DNA from: Blepharisma stoltei
Lineage: Eukaryota; Ciliophora; Heterotrichea; Heterotrichida; Blepharismidae
Reading direction: 5' to 3'
Assembly: GCA_914767885.1 (NCBI GenBank)
Contig: CAJZBQ010000058.1
Span: 1,003,501-1,067,500 of the forward strand
DNA length: 64,000 nucleotides
Below the pieces are notes generated by a model, which did no database searches, was not told where the DNA came from, and saw only the letters and a list, made by a program, of their open reading frames with translations. The translations under genes and the position numbers were made by a program. Of the stretch, positions 54,286 through 64,000 are shown piece by piece. How positions within the stretch are numbered: position 1 is the stretch's first letter; each line of letters opens with the position of its first letter.

Positions 54286-55935
54286 ATGAAGCTTTCTCCT
54301 GACTCTAAGTCAAAATCAAGCTCAAAACCCATCATCTCTTCTCGCCTTCCTAAAGCTTTTTCACAGCCACAAAAGCTCAAGAAAAAAGAAGAGCCACTTC
54401 TCCCGTCTGATGATTTTCAAAGTGTTTTGTCTCCGTTAAAGCATGAGCCAGGCCAATTTATCAAACTCTCAAAAGCTCTTAAACAAATAGAAAAAATCCC
54501 AGACAAGCCAGCTTCACAAGACCTTTTAGGACAATTTTCTAATCAAAATGCTTCACATTTGCCTCACATTCAGTTGGAAGATATGATTACCTTATCAAAA
54601 TTATGCTTTTACCTATAAATTTACCCCAAAATAATATAAAATATTTTAAAATAATTATTTATAAGGAAAAGATATAAACTCTTCATCGCTCAAAGGAACA
54701 GCAAGAAAGGTCCTGCATGCTCCAACGCTAAAATTATATACAATAACACAAATCCCTATCAATTCAAGAGAAGAAGGGGCTGAACTGAAAGACTGGGTTG
54801 GAAAATGGCAGAGAGCACAGCAAAGACATAGAAGACTTGTAAAAATCATGGCCACCTTTTGGAATTCCCCTGAAGGCTGCTTAAGTGTGGTTGAGGAATT
54901 CATAGAAGGAGGAAGCTTGAAGGATTTGTTGGAAAATGTAATTTGTATCCCTGAAAAGCAGCTTGCGAGAATTGCAAAAAAAGTTTTGGAATGCTTACTT
55001 CTTTTTAGAGGATTTTTGGTATTTTTAAGAAAAAATTATTAAATTATTTTATTTAAATTAATTATAATGAATTTTAATTGAGAGATTTAGTATATTTTCA
55101 TAAAAAGAATCGATATTTAGGGACTATTTCAGCAAGCCAAATCCTCTTCACCAAAACTGGCTCAATTCGTCTTGGTCCTTGTCTGTCCCAAAGACTTGAA
55201 ACAACAATAACATTAATTACTTATAGGAAGTCCGCTGTGCTCTTGCAGACACTAATCGAACTCCTATAGCGCTCTAGCATTAATTCAGACTTGAAAATTA
55301 AAAAAATCGAAATTTCTGGTCGCTTGTCGGCCATGATGAAAATTAGAAGATCGGATAAAAGTTGCCCCAATTGGTCTAGTGGGGGTATTTTAAGTAGTGC
55401 TTTAATCTCGTCCCAACTTTCATCATTTAATTCATGACTATAAACAACTACCTTTTCAGAATCCTCCGATGTCTTTTCTCTAGGCATAATTGTCCTCTCT
55501 GCCCTTTGTAGTGATTTTGAAGTTTTAGAGCCCAAAACCTGCTGTATTTTTCATTCAATCCCTCACAATCCTCTCTTAAGCAGATTTTCCCCACAAGTGA
55601 AGCTATTTTTGTGCCAAACCTTGCAAATTGATGAAAGATCTCGGCCTTCTTCTCAAGAATTATTAGCCCAAGAATGGCTTGAACTTGTAGAATACCCAGG
55701 ACCTTTGGTACAAATTCAAGACTTAATCAATATAAATTCTCCTATGGGAAACAGAGAGTATTGGGAAGCGGCTGACGCACAGCTAGATAGGTTATGTGAA
55801 GCCTTGAAGGTTGTAATTGTAGGGCAGGGATATGGGAAGCCTGCTGAGGTAGCAATAGAACAGCTAGCTGATGAGCTTGAAATTCCTGTACAGACAGTAG
55901 CAGAAAAAATACATAAAGTTTATGAAGAAATATAG
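54286..55935 (+). CDS. MAP2K-like pseudokinase
   Basis: A Ser/Lys-rich N-terminus (MKLSPDSKSKSSSKPIISSR) precedes a kinase-like fold: LKGTARKVLHAPTLKLYTIT (Gly-loop and VAIK region, with Thr where Lys is expected), LSVVEEFIEGGSLKDLLENV (hinge), LRDLVYFHKKNRYLGTISAS (HRD loop replaced by YLGTIS), GSIRLGPCLSQRL (DFG replaced by GPC), SDVFSLGIIVLSAL and RSRPSSQELLAQEWL. All three catalytic residues are thus substituted. The tail (EYWEAADAQLDRLCEALKVV) is helical. IESs lie near 54612-54668 and 55005-55078. Stops at 55268 and near 55445 fall in the activation-segment region and are unexplained. Confidence 0.65.
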
Positions 55936-56265
55936 AGGATATGAAGGTAATTAAATTTGCTAATTTACTTTTAAAATCTTATAAAATTCTTTCAATAATT
56001 CAGGACATTTTTAAAAAAACATTTTTATTGGTAAAATATAAGATTATTAATTTATTGGGATTTTAGATATCTAACTGAGTGCTTTAATAATTTTTTATAA
56101 ATTTTATGCATATTGAGAGAGTATGGAATTTTAAATCTAATTTATATTATGTAGAACAATTGGCTAGACTTTCAAGCATATAGTGTCTATATATAAGTAT
56201 ATAATCAATGAGACTAAGCCGTTTTGGCAGGTAAGCTCAAAATTGCTAAAAACGCTTATAAAATG

Positions 56266-57796
56266 GGAGCTAGTGTCAATTGTATGAGAACTCCAAAAGA
56301 CAATATTGAAAAAGTTGAATTTAATATGCTCAATCGTCCTCTTTCTAAAGTCCAGTCAGAAATAATTGAAAAATCTCAAACAAAAATTGTTATTCATGGC
56401 ATTACTAAGGCTTTTTTAATTAGAAAAAAAATTCAGCCTCATCTGGACAAAATCCGAGCAAGAAGAAACAAATTTAAACAAATAATCATTCAAGCACAAA
56501 TTAAAGGCTTTTTAAAACGAAAGGAAATGATTCCGAAAATTATGGAAATTCGATCAAAAAAATACGGTAATTTAGGATCTTTATACCTTTTTTCGCTGAA
56601 TTTGTTCTTATTTTTCCAGAAAAATTTTATTTTAAATTTATACAAAAAATAGCTTATTACAATTAATTGCAAAAAGCGTTTTGATTCGTAAGAAAAATTA
56701 TCCAGCATTAAGAGAAATTGCAAATAAAAAATTGTCCCATTCTTTAGCTATAATAAAATCAATATGCAAATCTCACGTCGTACAAAAAATGATAAAACCC
56801 AAATTAAAAAAACTTAGAAGAAGAAAATATAATTCACTCGGAATCCAGCTTCAGTCATTAGGGAGAAGTTTTTTAATAAGAAAAAGAAGCAAAATCCTTC
56901 TGAAAGAATTATATGAGTATAAAAGAACTCACCCAAGACTGCCTTATGATTATTATAAAGGGAAAGTAAATGGTTTGAAAAGTGATAAAGTCAAAGAAAT
57001 AGAAGAAAAAATAGGTAGATTTAAAAGACCAAAATACCATGGGAAAGTCAAAGTAAATTATAGAAAACCTTTACAGCTAGAAAATTCTGTATATGATGGA
57101 TACTGGGATTTAGAGACAAATAAAAAGCATGGAGTCGGAAAAGAATTCTTCAATGATGGAGCATTTTATTATGGACAATATAAAGCAGGATTATATCATG
57201 GGGAAGGAAGACTGATTTATAGCAATGGAGACTATTATCAAGGAAAATTCAAAAGAGGACTATACTCAGGATACGGAATTTTAATTAAAGCAGATGGAAG
57301 TATTTATAAAGGCTATTTCATTGACGGCATTAAAAACGGCGCTGGAAATGAAATATTGCCAGATGGGACTAGCTATGATGCCACTTATGTAAACGGCTTA
57401 AAAAATGGTCCGGGTATATACAAATCTCCAGATGGAAAATCGTATAAAGGTGACTTTCAGGATGATCTATACCAAGGAAAAGGGACTTTTCAATGGCCAG
57501 ATGGAAAAGAATATACAGGCGATTGATATAAAGGAAGAATGCATGGGAAAGGAGAATTTAAATGGAGTGATGGGAGAAAATATGTAGGAGATTACAATAA
57601 TGACAAAAAGCATGGTTTAGGACTTTTTATATGGCCAGATGGGAAAAAATATGATGGAGAGTGGGTGAATGGAAACCAGCATGGAGCAGGGAATTATACA
57701 TTTTGGGATCCAAAGAGAAATATTTTTAAAACTTTACCTGGGACTTGGGCTGATGGAAAAAGAGTTTCTTGGACAACACCAGGTGATAGTAAATAA
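56266..57796 (+). CDS. IQ-motif and MORN-repeat protein
   Basis: I choose ATG 56266 (MGASVNCMRTPKDN, myristoylatable). The N-half has IQ-like basic helices (IHGITKAFLIRKKIQPHLDK; IIQAQIKGFLKRKEMIPKIM; SLGRSFLIRKRSKIL). The C-half has at least eight MORN repeats (YDGYWDLETNKKHGVGKEFF; YYGQYKAGLYHGEGRLIYSN; YVGDYNNDKKHGLGLFIWPD), with TGA=Trp inside one (YTGDWYKGRMHGKGEF). MORN/IQ proteins act in cortical or ciliary scaffolding with calmodulin. One IES (56575-56656) is removed. Confidence 0.8.
56575..56656 (+). other. 82-bp IES in MORN gene, TTA repeats
   Basis: TTA at 56572-56574 and 56654-56656. Removal gives SKKYGNLLQLIAKSVLIRK. Confidence 0.85.
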
Positions 57797-57976
57797 TTAG
57801 CTAATTTATTAAATGAAATAGACACTAATATTTTGGAGCACTTATATTTAACACTAAAGGCTAATAGTAAATGAAATAATAAATAGTCTCTTGCCTTAAT
57901 TATTATAATAATAGCCAGAGACGAAATCTTAAAGTCTTCTATATATTTTCATACATACATTTATCTAGGTTTATAT

Positions 57977-58424
57977 ATGGCGTCATTAATTCAAGCGATA
58001 ATCAATGATCATTCTGAGCATTTAGACTACACTCTCAGCTGAAAAATGCAAGCGCTCTTAGATTTCTGACCCAAACAAAAAGGCAAAAAAAAAGATATTC
58101 ATAAAAAATGTGATCAAAAGGATGAATAAGGAAACAAATTTAATAAAGAATTTAAAGAGGAGGTGGTGGTTAAAGAAGAAACATGCAGAAAGACTTATAA
58201 TAGCAGAAAAATGGTAGATTTGATTGAATTAACACTAATATACGAAAAAACTTGCAATCTCAAGAGAGGCAGATAAATCAGAAAGATGCCCTTCTGAAAT
58301 AAATGGACCTAAAAAATTAAAGGCTACTAAAATAAAATGCTATATTAAAAGGCTTTATCGAAAGAGCGATGCTTATATTGAAAGATACGATGAAAGAGCC
58401 AGAAATACTTGTTCGATCACATAA
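57977..58424 (+). pseudogene. decayed small gene
   Basis: MASLIQAIINDHSEHLDYTL continues through two TGA=Trp codons to a TAA, then the same frame runs FNKEFKEEVVVKEETCRKTY, then a frame slip leads to SREADKSERCPSEINGPKKL and TAA at 58424. Coding-like composition with one stop and one frameshift. No family recognised. Confidence 0.45.
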
Positions 58425-58736
58425 AATAGTTCTAATTTAATATTTGTAATAAAATTTTGATTGTTAAATACAAAAAATACCCTATAAATGGTACAATATA
58501 GAAAAAATCAAGATAAATAGGTTAATAGCAGCAAGTAAAATTAAAATCATCTTTGCTTTTTTATTTTGCCATAATCTAAGGAGAAGGTAAAATACCATTT
58601 AGTAAATTTTGTATGATAAGTGCTCTGGCCAGAATCATAAAAATAATTTCATTTATTTTCATATTCATAAGCCAAAATTTAACAATTTTGGCAGCTTTTA
58701 TGTTCAGACTATTCTGTAGCATAAGTCTAAATAAAA

Positions 58737-61700
58737 ATGTCTTTAGCGGGACACATTCGAATTTTTCTTAGAGTTCGCCCAACTGAGCGACCATCTCGAG
58801 GAGTTTCCTTATCCGATGATAGCACCACCCTAGATGTTCACATCCAAAAAAGAGACGCCAGAGATTACGTAAACAATCAAAAAGAAGACTATAAATTCCA
58901 ATTTGATGAAATTCTCCCTATGAAAACAAAGCAAGAAGAAGTCTTCGAAAAAGTCGCCAAAGAAATCGTGGACTCTGTGATGGAAGGATATAACGGCACA
59001 ATCTTTGCATATGGACAAACTGGGTCTGGAAAAACTTATACCATTACAGGAGGCGCTGAAAGATATGCAGACCGAGGGCTGATCCCTCGTTCTATTTCTT
59101 ATATATTTTCAGAAATGAGGAGAAAAACAGATGCAAACTACAGAGTCAGCATTTCTTACTTAGAAATTTATAATGATGATGGCTATGACTTATTATACGA
59201 AGACCAGTCAGCTAGAAATCTGCATGACCTCCCAAAAGTAATCCACAGAGAAGACGCCAATGGAAATATAACATTAAGCAATTTATCATTGAGAAGGACA
59301 GACACAGAAGAAGACGCCCTTAACTTATTATTTATAGGTGACACAAATCGTGTTGTCGCTGAAACTCCCAAACACGACGCCTCTACACGGTCTCACTGCA
59401 TTTTTATTATACAAATTGAAGCCCAAAAGCTTGGCAGCGACGTAAAAACAGTTTCCAAGCTTCATTTAGTAGATCTTGCAGGATCTGAAAGAGTCGGAAA
59501 AACCAACGTTGACGGCGTTTTGCTTCGAGAAGCCCGCTTTATTAACCAATCTTTACATTACCTTGAACAAGTTATAGTATGTCTCCAGAAAAAATCACAA
59601 GGCGAACAGATTTTTGTCCCTTATAGAAACTCTTTTATGACTTTAGTATTAAGAGACTCTTTAGGAGGGAACTGTAAAACTACTATGATTGCTGCTATGA
59701 GCTGTGAAGAAGGGGACATGGACGAATCCGTTTCTACCTGCAGATTTGCCCAAAGGGTAGCTTGTATTAAAAATGAAGCTTCTAAAAATGAGCAGCTTGA
59801 CCCTTCGTTGATTATACAAAGACTTAAAAGCGAAGTCGCTGAGCTTAAAGCAGAAATTAAGCTACTTAAAGGTGGAGAAGATGGAAGGGACCATTTATCA
59901 GCTGACGAGCTAGAAGAATGCAGAAAAATGGTAGAGGAGTATGCAGAAAATCGAGACCCATATGCAAAATTAGTACTGAGTGATATGCTGAAAATAAATG
60001 AGTGCTTTTTGCATCTTAAAAGGCTTTATAATCAGCTGAAATCACAAGGGGGAAGCACCAAAGGAGGGAACTATAAGCAGATTGACCAAGTTTCTAATGA
60101 AGAAGTAGAAAGACTGAGACTTTTAGTACAGCAGAGGGATAATGAAATTGCTATATTACTAACTCCCCCCCCCCTCCGTGAGCGAACAAAACCATTAGAA
60201 AAATCCCTATTTTTTGGTCAAAAACCCACCCTCCGTGAGCGAACAAAAAATTTTTTTACATATAATTTTATATATAGTTTTATTATATCTATATTTAATA
60301 CAAATAAAGAGGATAATATTGAAAAATAATTATTAAGTTTGTTTGATATATTATTCAAAGGGTTAAAAAAAAAAGAATACCATAAGTGAAAAGGTTGAAT
60401 TTAACAATTTTAAATTTAAGACAAAAAAATGAATAGAAGAAATCGATTAGATAATTAACTTCTTCATATTAACTTGATGGCTGAAAATCTTTGGATGATT
60501 AACGCCATAAGAACCCGTCAACTCAAATGATTTTCTGACAAGTTGAGGGCTTACAGCATCTCACGCCTTTGAAGCAATGTTTATCAGTTGCTGGCGATCA
60601 AGAGCTTTGAGGTTTCCAGTTCTTTTCGATCTTCTTTCAATCTGCTCTGTTTGGAATTTGATTCTGAAATCTGTTGTTTTTGATTTGAAATTTGCAATTA
60701 CCAGTGCGTCAAGTGGTTGCAAATACTTTTTGTGCACCCTCCAGGGATCACAATTTTGGTTGCATCTAAATCTGAAATTGCATTAGAAATCATGATAGTT
60801 TTATGACTTCCAGCCTGATCATAAATCAGCAGTTGGTTTTCTCGTCTCAATATTGTTCTGAGGTAGTCATTAAGAATCTGGTCAGAAATGTAGCCAGATT
60901 TATTTGATTTTATGATGACATTTTCTGGAATATTCAGTCTTTCTCTTACAAGGTTCGGGATCTGGCCATTTTTCTCTTGAAAAATGAGCAAAGCAGGCAT
61001 TTTTTCTCCATCAGCTCTAATCATAAGCATAACAGTGATAAAATGTTCATTTTAGCTGATTGAACGCCTAGAATTCGTTGAGTTCCCTTGAAATCATAAG
61101 TGAACTTGCTTTTTACATCTCAATCAAATCTCGTTTCATCGAAATTGTAAATGTTAGATGGAACGAATTGAGGAAGCAATGACGCTAAATCATCTAGGTA
61201 TTGCCTGACAAGTTCTGCCTCTTTTTCGATTGGCTTAATGCTTGAGGCATTGATTTTTCTGAAAGATAAATTATTCTGGTCCTAAATCCTTGCCACCATT
61301 TATCTCCACAGCCGAATCGCGCCAATCCCATTTCTGCCGCCAAACTTTTTGCTTTCTCCTCAATCTTTGATCTGAGAACCTGAATACCTTGCTCACGGAT
61401 TGCAGTAAACCAATGAACTAGTTCTTTCTCTAGCTCTGGAAATTGAGTGAAGCTTTCTAATTTTAATTTTTTATCAGATTTTACTGATTTCTTCAACTCA
61501 TCAAGCTTATTCACCCATTCGGAAATCGAGCTAAAGGAGTTGACATGAAACTTTGCAGCAACATCTCTCATGCTCATCTCATTTTGGTGTTGAATGTAAA
61601 ATTCAGCAATTTCAACTTTCTGCCAAATTTCAATGTACTTTCTTTTCCCTTTGTACATTTTTATTATGATTTATAGAGAATTTGCTTATTATATTAAATA

Positions 61701-62784
61701 AGAAAATATATAAAATATTTTAACTGAATGCATATATTTATTACTAATAGGTTTATTGATTATTAAATTATTGAAAAATTAAGCTGTGTTTTACCTTTAA
61801 TCAAATGGTATTCTTTTTTTTTGGGAAATTCCCTTACTCTCCCCCCATAATATTTTTAAAATAATTTTCAACTTATAAAAAAATATTATTTTACAATTAA
61901 AAATTTATATATAATTTTTTTTAAAAAATAAAAATTAACCCCCCTCCGTGAGCGAACAAAAATTTTTTGTTCGCTCACGGAGGGGGGGGGGAGTAAGCCA
62001 TTTAAATAAGCAAAAAAATGAGATGGGATCCCTAGTTTCTTTTCCTCAGCCAAGCTACTCAGAAGAAACCAAAGTCCCAGATTCTCCTCCAAAAAAAGTG
62101 GATATGAGCATGAGGATAAGGGAAAGAAATGCAGTAGAAAATCGGCAAAGCTTAATGGCCCCTACAAATATTGACGTCACTCCTGAGCAGCTGCAGGACA
62201 GGAATAAAGCTTTTGATATTTTCAGAAAAAGCTATAGGAAAAATGAAGCCATGGAAGAAAATAAAGCACTTTTGAAAGAAAAAATCCAGAGGGCAAAAGA
62301 CTTGACTGTGATTATTAATGGAGCAAGAGGCAGGATTGAGTCAATAAAAAATGAAATAGAGCAGCTGAGGAAGGAAAATGCTTTGCAAGGACTTGTGGAT
62401 AAAAATAATGTACCTTTAGAGCATCCCAGAGAAGAAGGAATGAGAAATCAGCTGGAAAGCGATAAACTGACTTATCGTGATGGTGTCGCTGAGTTGAAGG
62501 ATCTAAAGGTGGAAATTGAAAGAATACAGAAATTGCTTAATGCGAGTAGAGAAAGAATGCAGGCTGATTTTGAAGCGTGGATACAAGTGATGCTAACTCA
62601 AACTAGGCAGACTCCGTCTACTACTATAAGAGACTCGTCAGTAAGAGACTCTGCAAGTATAAGGGAATCGTCAGTGAGAGATTCTGCAAGCATAAGGGAA
62701 TCGTCAATTAGAGATCCAAGCGTAAATGACAACTTAGAAGCTTTTTATAAGGCTCGTGACCAAATTTATAATAGAATGAATTAA
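58737..62784 (+). CDS. KIF9: kinesin-9 (KIF9) motor, split by a MITE carrying a pogo element
   Basis: The N-terminal motor has the P-loop GQTGSGKT, a switch I STRSH, switch II DLAGSERVGKT and a kinesin-9-type neighbourhood (NQSLHYLEQVIVCLQ; VPYRNSFMTLVLRDSLGGNC). Then the coiled coil (EEVERLRLLVQQRDNEIAIL) reaches the MITE at 60160. Removing 60160-61993 gives NEIAILLSHLNKQKNEMGSL, continuing coiled coil and a Ser/Arg repeat tail to TAA at 62784. KIF9 works in the axonemal central pair. A partial copy of its 3' end follows at 63244. Confidence 0.9.
60365..61826 (-). mobile_element. pogo/Tigger-type transposon nested in MITE copy 8
   Basis: Inverted ends: AAAAAAAAAGAATACCATAA on the left, TTTAATCAAATGGTATTCTT followed by T-run on the right (GAATACCAT/ATGGTATTC). 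About 1.46 kb, containing one transposase gene on the minus strand. Confidence 0.75.
60450..61658 (-). pseudogene. pogo-family DDE transposase, frameshifted
   Basis: The N-terminal HTH (KVEIAEFYIQHQNEMSMRDV then AAKFHVNSFSSISEW) precedes a CENP-B-like second HTH region (GCGDKWWQGFRTR). The DDE_1 domain is spread over several frames: NIYNFDETRFDW (first Asp), LLIYDQAGSHKT (second Asp), IVIPGGCTKS followed after a slip by LQPLDALVIANF (third Asp). Single-base slips near 61285, 61035 and 60715 break it, so it is dead as it stands. Tailed by a basic C-terminus to TAA near 60455. Confidence 0.8.
62620..62720 (+). repeat. in-frame tandem repeat in KIF9 tail
   Basis: Units of about 36 bp encode RDSASIRESSV-like repeats (three copies, third diverged). 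Confidence 0.8.
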
Positions 62785-62804
62785 AAATATCAAAATTATA
62801 TATA

Positions 62805-62998
62805 ATACTTACCTCCCCTCTATGAGTTAGCAAGATTGTTGGAAAAAATTCCAAGCAAAAAAAAATTTAATATAAATATATAATGGGGTTAAATTCAGAC
62901 TAATTCGTTTGAATCTTAAACAGCCTACAAATTAAACATAAACTTCGCAGATTCAATTTCCAAAAAAAAAAATTTTTAAAATTTTTCATGAAGAATGG
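62805..62998 (-). mobile_element. degenerate MITE fragment
   Basis: CTTACCTCCCCTCTATGAGT resembles a MITE end; the AT body continues with GAATCTTAAACAGCC to about 62998. No second terminus. Confidence 0.4.
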
Positions 62999-63243
62999 GG
63001 TATTTTAGAAGTTAAATGATTATTTATGCTGATTAGCAGATGGCTATTGCTTTAAGTTTGGTAAGCAATAATCTTAGTAAGTATTTAAGGCGTGGGCACA
63101 CTTTTGATGTGATCTTATGCTCAGCCCTTCACTGCTCTCCTTAGAGACATGCTAACCTTGCCTGAAAAATCAATCCTTTGCTCCAGAATTTGTTAAACTG
63201 CTAAAAGATTGAGCTAAAGAATGCCTACAGTATGCTTAAACCC

Positions 63244-64000
63244 CGAGAGAACTATGCAGCTGAGGAAGGAAAATCTTTGCAAGGGCTTGCGAATAAAAAT
63301 ATTATGCCTTTAGATCATCCAAAAACTAGAAAGTGGTAAAATAACTTATTGTGATGGCTTGAAGAGTTCAGATACTGTAAATACGATAAAGAAAGGATGT
63401 AACTCCCCCCCCCCTCCGTGAGCGAACAAAAAAAATTTTGTTTCGCTCACGGAGGGGGGTTTAATTTTTTTTTTTAAAAAAAATTTATATATAAATTTTA
63501 TAAAAAATATTTTTTTCGAAATTTAAAAAAATCCTAATTTGCAAAAATTGGGAAGCAAATATTAATTTAATTTGCAAAATTTATGTTTTTAAAACGCAAT
63601 TTGTTTAAAATTAAACAGAATTAGCTCTAGATTTCATTATACTAATTATCACTTATATATCAAAATTTTTTTCCATTAAAATTTTTTCTATTTAAAAAAA
63701 TTTTTGTTCACTCACGGAGGGTGGGTTTTTGGTCAAAAAATGGCGATTTTTCTAATGGTTTTGTTCGCTCACGAGAGGGGGGGGGAGTAAGCAGATTTTG
63801 AAGCTTGGACGCAAGTGATGCTTGCACAAGCTAGGCAGACTCCATCAAACTTCATAAGTACTCCTCAGTAAGAGAGTCTGCAAAAAAGACTCTCCAAGTA
63901 TAAGGGAACCGTCAGTAAGAGACTCTGCAACTGGAAGAGAATCGTAGAGTAGAGATCCAAGGATAAAAGGCTTGTTACCAAATTTATAAACGAATAAATT
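63244..64000 (+). pseudogene. broken copy of the KIF9 3' end
   Basis: 63246-63400 and 63788-64000 match 62345-62784 (GCAGCTGAGGAAGGAAAAT; GATTTTGAAGCTTGGACGCA; repeats of GAGACTCTGCAA) with many substitutions, indels and stops. It is interrupted by MITE copy 9. It lies 0.5 kb from the parent in the same orientation and runs off the window. Confidence 0.85.
63400..63787 (+). mobile_element. MITE copy 9, complete
   Basis: TAA at 63400-63402 and 63788-63790. Left hairpin CCCTCCGTGAGCGAACAAAA/TTTTGTTTCGCTCACGGAGG, body with GAATTAGCTCTAGATTTCAT, right double terminal words. It inserted in, or was duplicated with, the KIF9 pseudo-copy. The parent gene lacks it at that site. Confidence 0.9.

Larger units (their letters stand above)
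60160..61993 (-). mobile_element. MITE copy 8 inside KIF9, hosting a pogo element
   Basis: TAA at 60160-60162 and 61994-61996. The left end has two direct terminal words (CCCCTCCGTGAGCGAACAAA; ACCCTCCGTGAGCGAACAAA), the right end a hairpin. Without 60365-61826 it would be about 370 bp, the family length. Confidence 0.88.

Noticed and set aside
60450-61658. The transposase as the autonomous partner of the MITE family
   Set aside because: It has its own distinct inverted ends inside the MITE, and the remaining outer sequence equals the normal MITE length, so nesting fits better; not fully excluded.
1-64000. tRNA or rRNA genes, CRISPR arrays
   Set aside because: I found no cloverleaf with a TTCRA-type loop, no rRNA-like conserved stretch and no regularly spaced repeats.
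1-64000. Standard genetic code with TGA as stop
   Set aside because: TGA occurs within conserved motifs of channel, PHD, IFT140, WD40 and MORN genes where Trp is expected, and frames continue past it to TAA/TAG.

Overview
The window looks like germline (micronuclear) DNA of a heterotrich ciliate, most likely Blepharisma. Three things seen in the sequence support this. (1) UGA reads as tryptophan: conserved proteins run straight through TGA, for example three times in the block GDEWWW of an ion channel at 18350-18360, while genes end in TAA or TAG. (2) Spliceosomal introns are only 15-16 nt long (2161-2175, 19047-19062, 41640-41654, 45391-45405, 45731-45745); each carries an in-frame stop or a frame break that disappears on removal. 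(3) Almost every recognisable gene is interrupted by AT-rich inserts of about 35-280 bp between short direct repeats (often TA, TTA or TATA). Removing insert plus one repeat copy restores the reading frame, which is how internal eliminated sequences (IESs) behave. UGA=Trp with 15-nt introns is the known Blepharisma combination; the species is inference.

Layout: 1-5430 a small gene split by a MITE, a p25-alpha-like gene and a heavily interrupted EF-hand gene; 5800-14100 a multi-PHD chromatin protein, an HTH protein, a nucleolin-like RRM protein, a secreted peptide and two hypotheticals; 14137-20008 a TMEM185/RING protein and a cyclic-nucleotide-gated-type K+ channel; 20056-29128 MoaA/MOCS1A, then IFT88 and IFT140 in convergent array; 29129-33300 a coiled-coil gene, a dispersed repeat, a pseudo-copy of the IFT140 5' end and a hypothetical gene; 33320-41000 5-aminolevulinate synthase, a PLD6/Zucchini-like nuclease fused to AT hooks, small genes and retroelements; 41475-50724 a dense block (ARM protein, outer-arm docking coiled coil, peroxisomal dienoyl-CoA reductase, tRNA-splicing endonuclease, mS23-like protein, WD40 protein, PH-FYVE protein); 51052-54000 a secreted protein and a decayed region; 54286-64000 a MAP2K-like pseudokinase, an IQ/MORN protein, kinesin-9 and a broken copy of its 3' end.

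Three repeat classes stand out. First, a MITE of about 370-390 bp with TCCGTGAGCGAACAAAA termini sits at TAA/TTA sites inside at least five genes (copies at 525, 13528, 14416, 20391, 52581, 60160 and 63400), and one copy carries a nested pogo-type transposon. Second, seven GC-richer, SINE/LINE-like retroinserts begin near AAAATGG, end in TTAA-rich short tandem tails and are flanked by 9-20 bp target-site duplications; three lie in coding sequence, where deleting insert plus one duplication restores the protein. Third, there are short AT-rich IESs. Many genes are ciliary (IFT88, IFT140, kinesin-9, ODA docking, p25-alpha-like, MORN), as expected for a ciliate. Gene spacing is tiny where no mobile DNA intervenes: two stop codons directly abut at 44157/44158, and two divergent start codons lie 4 bp apart at 45176/45181.
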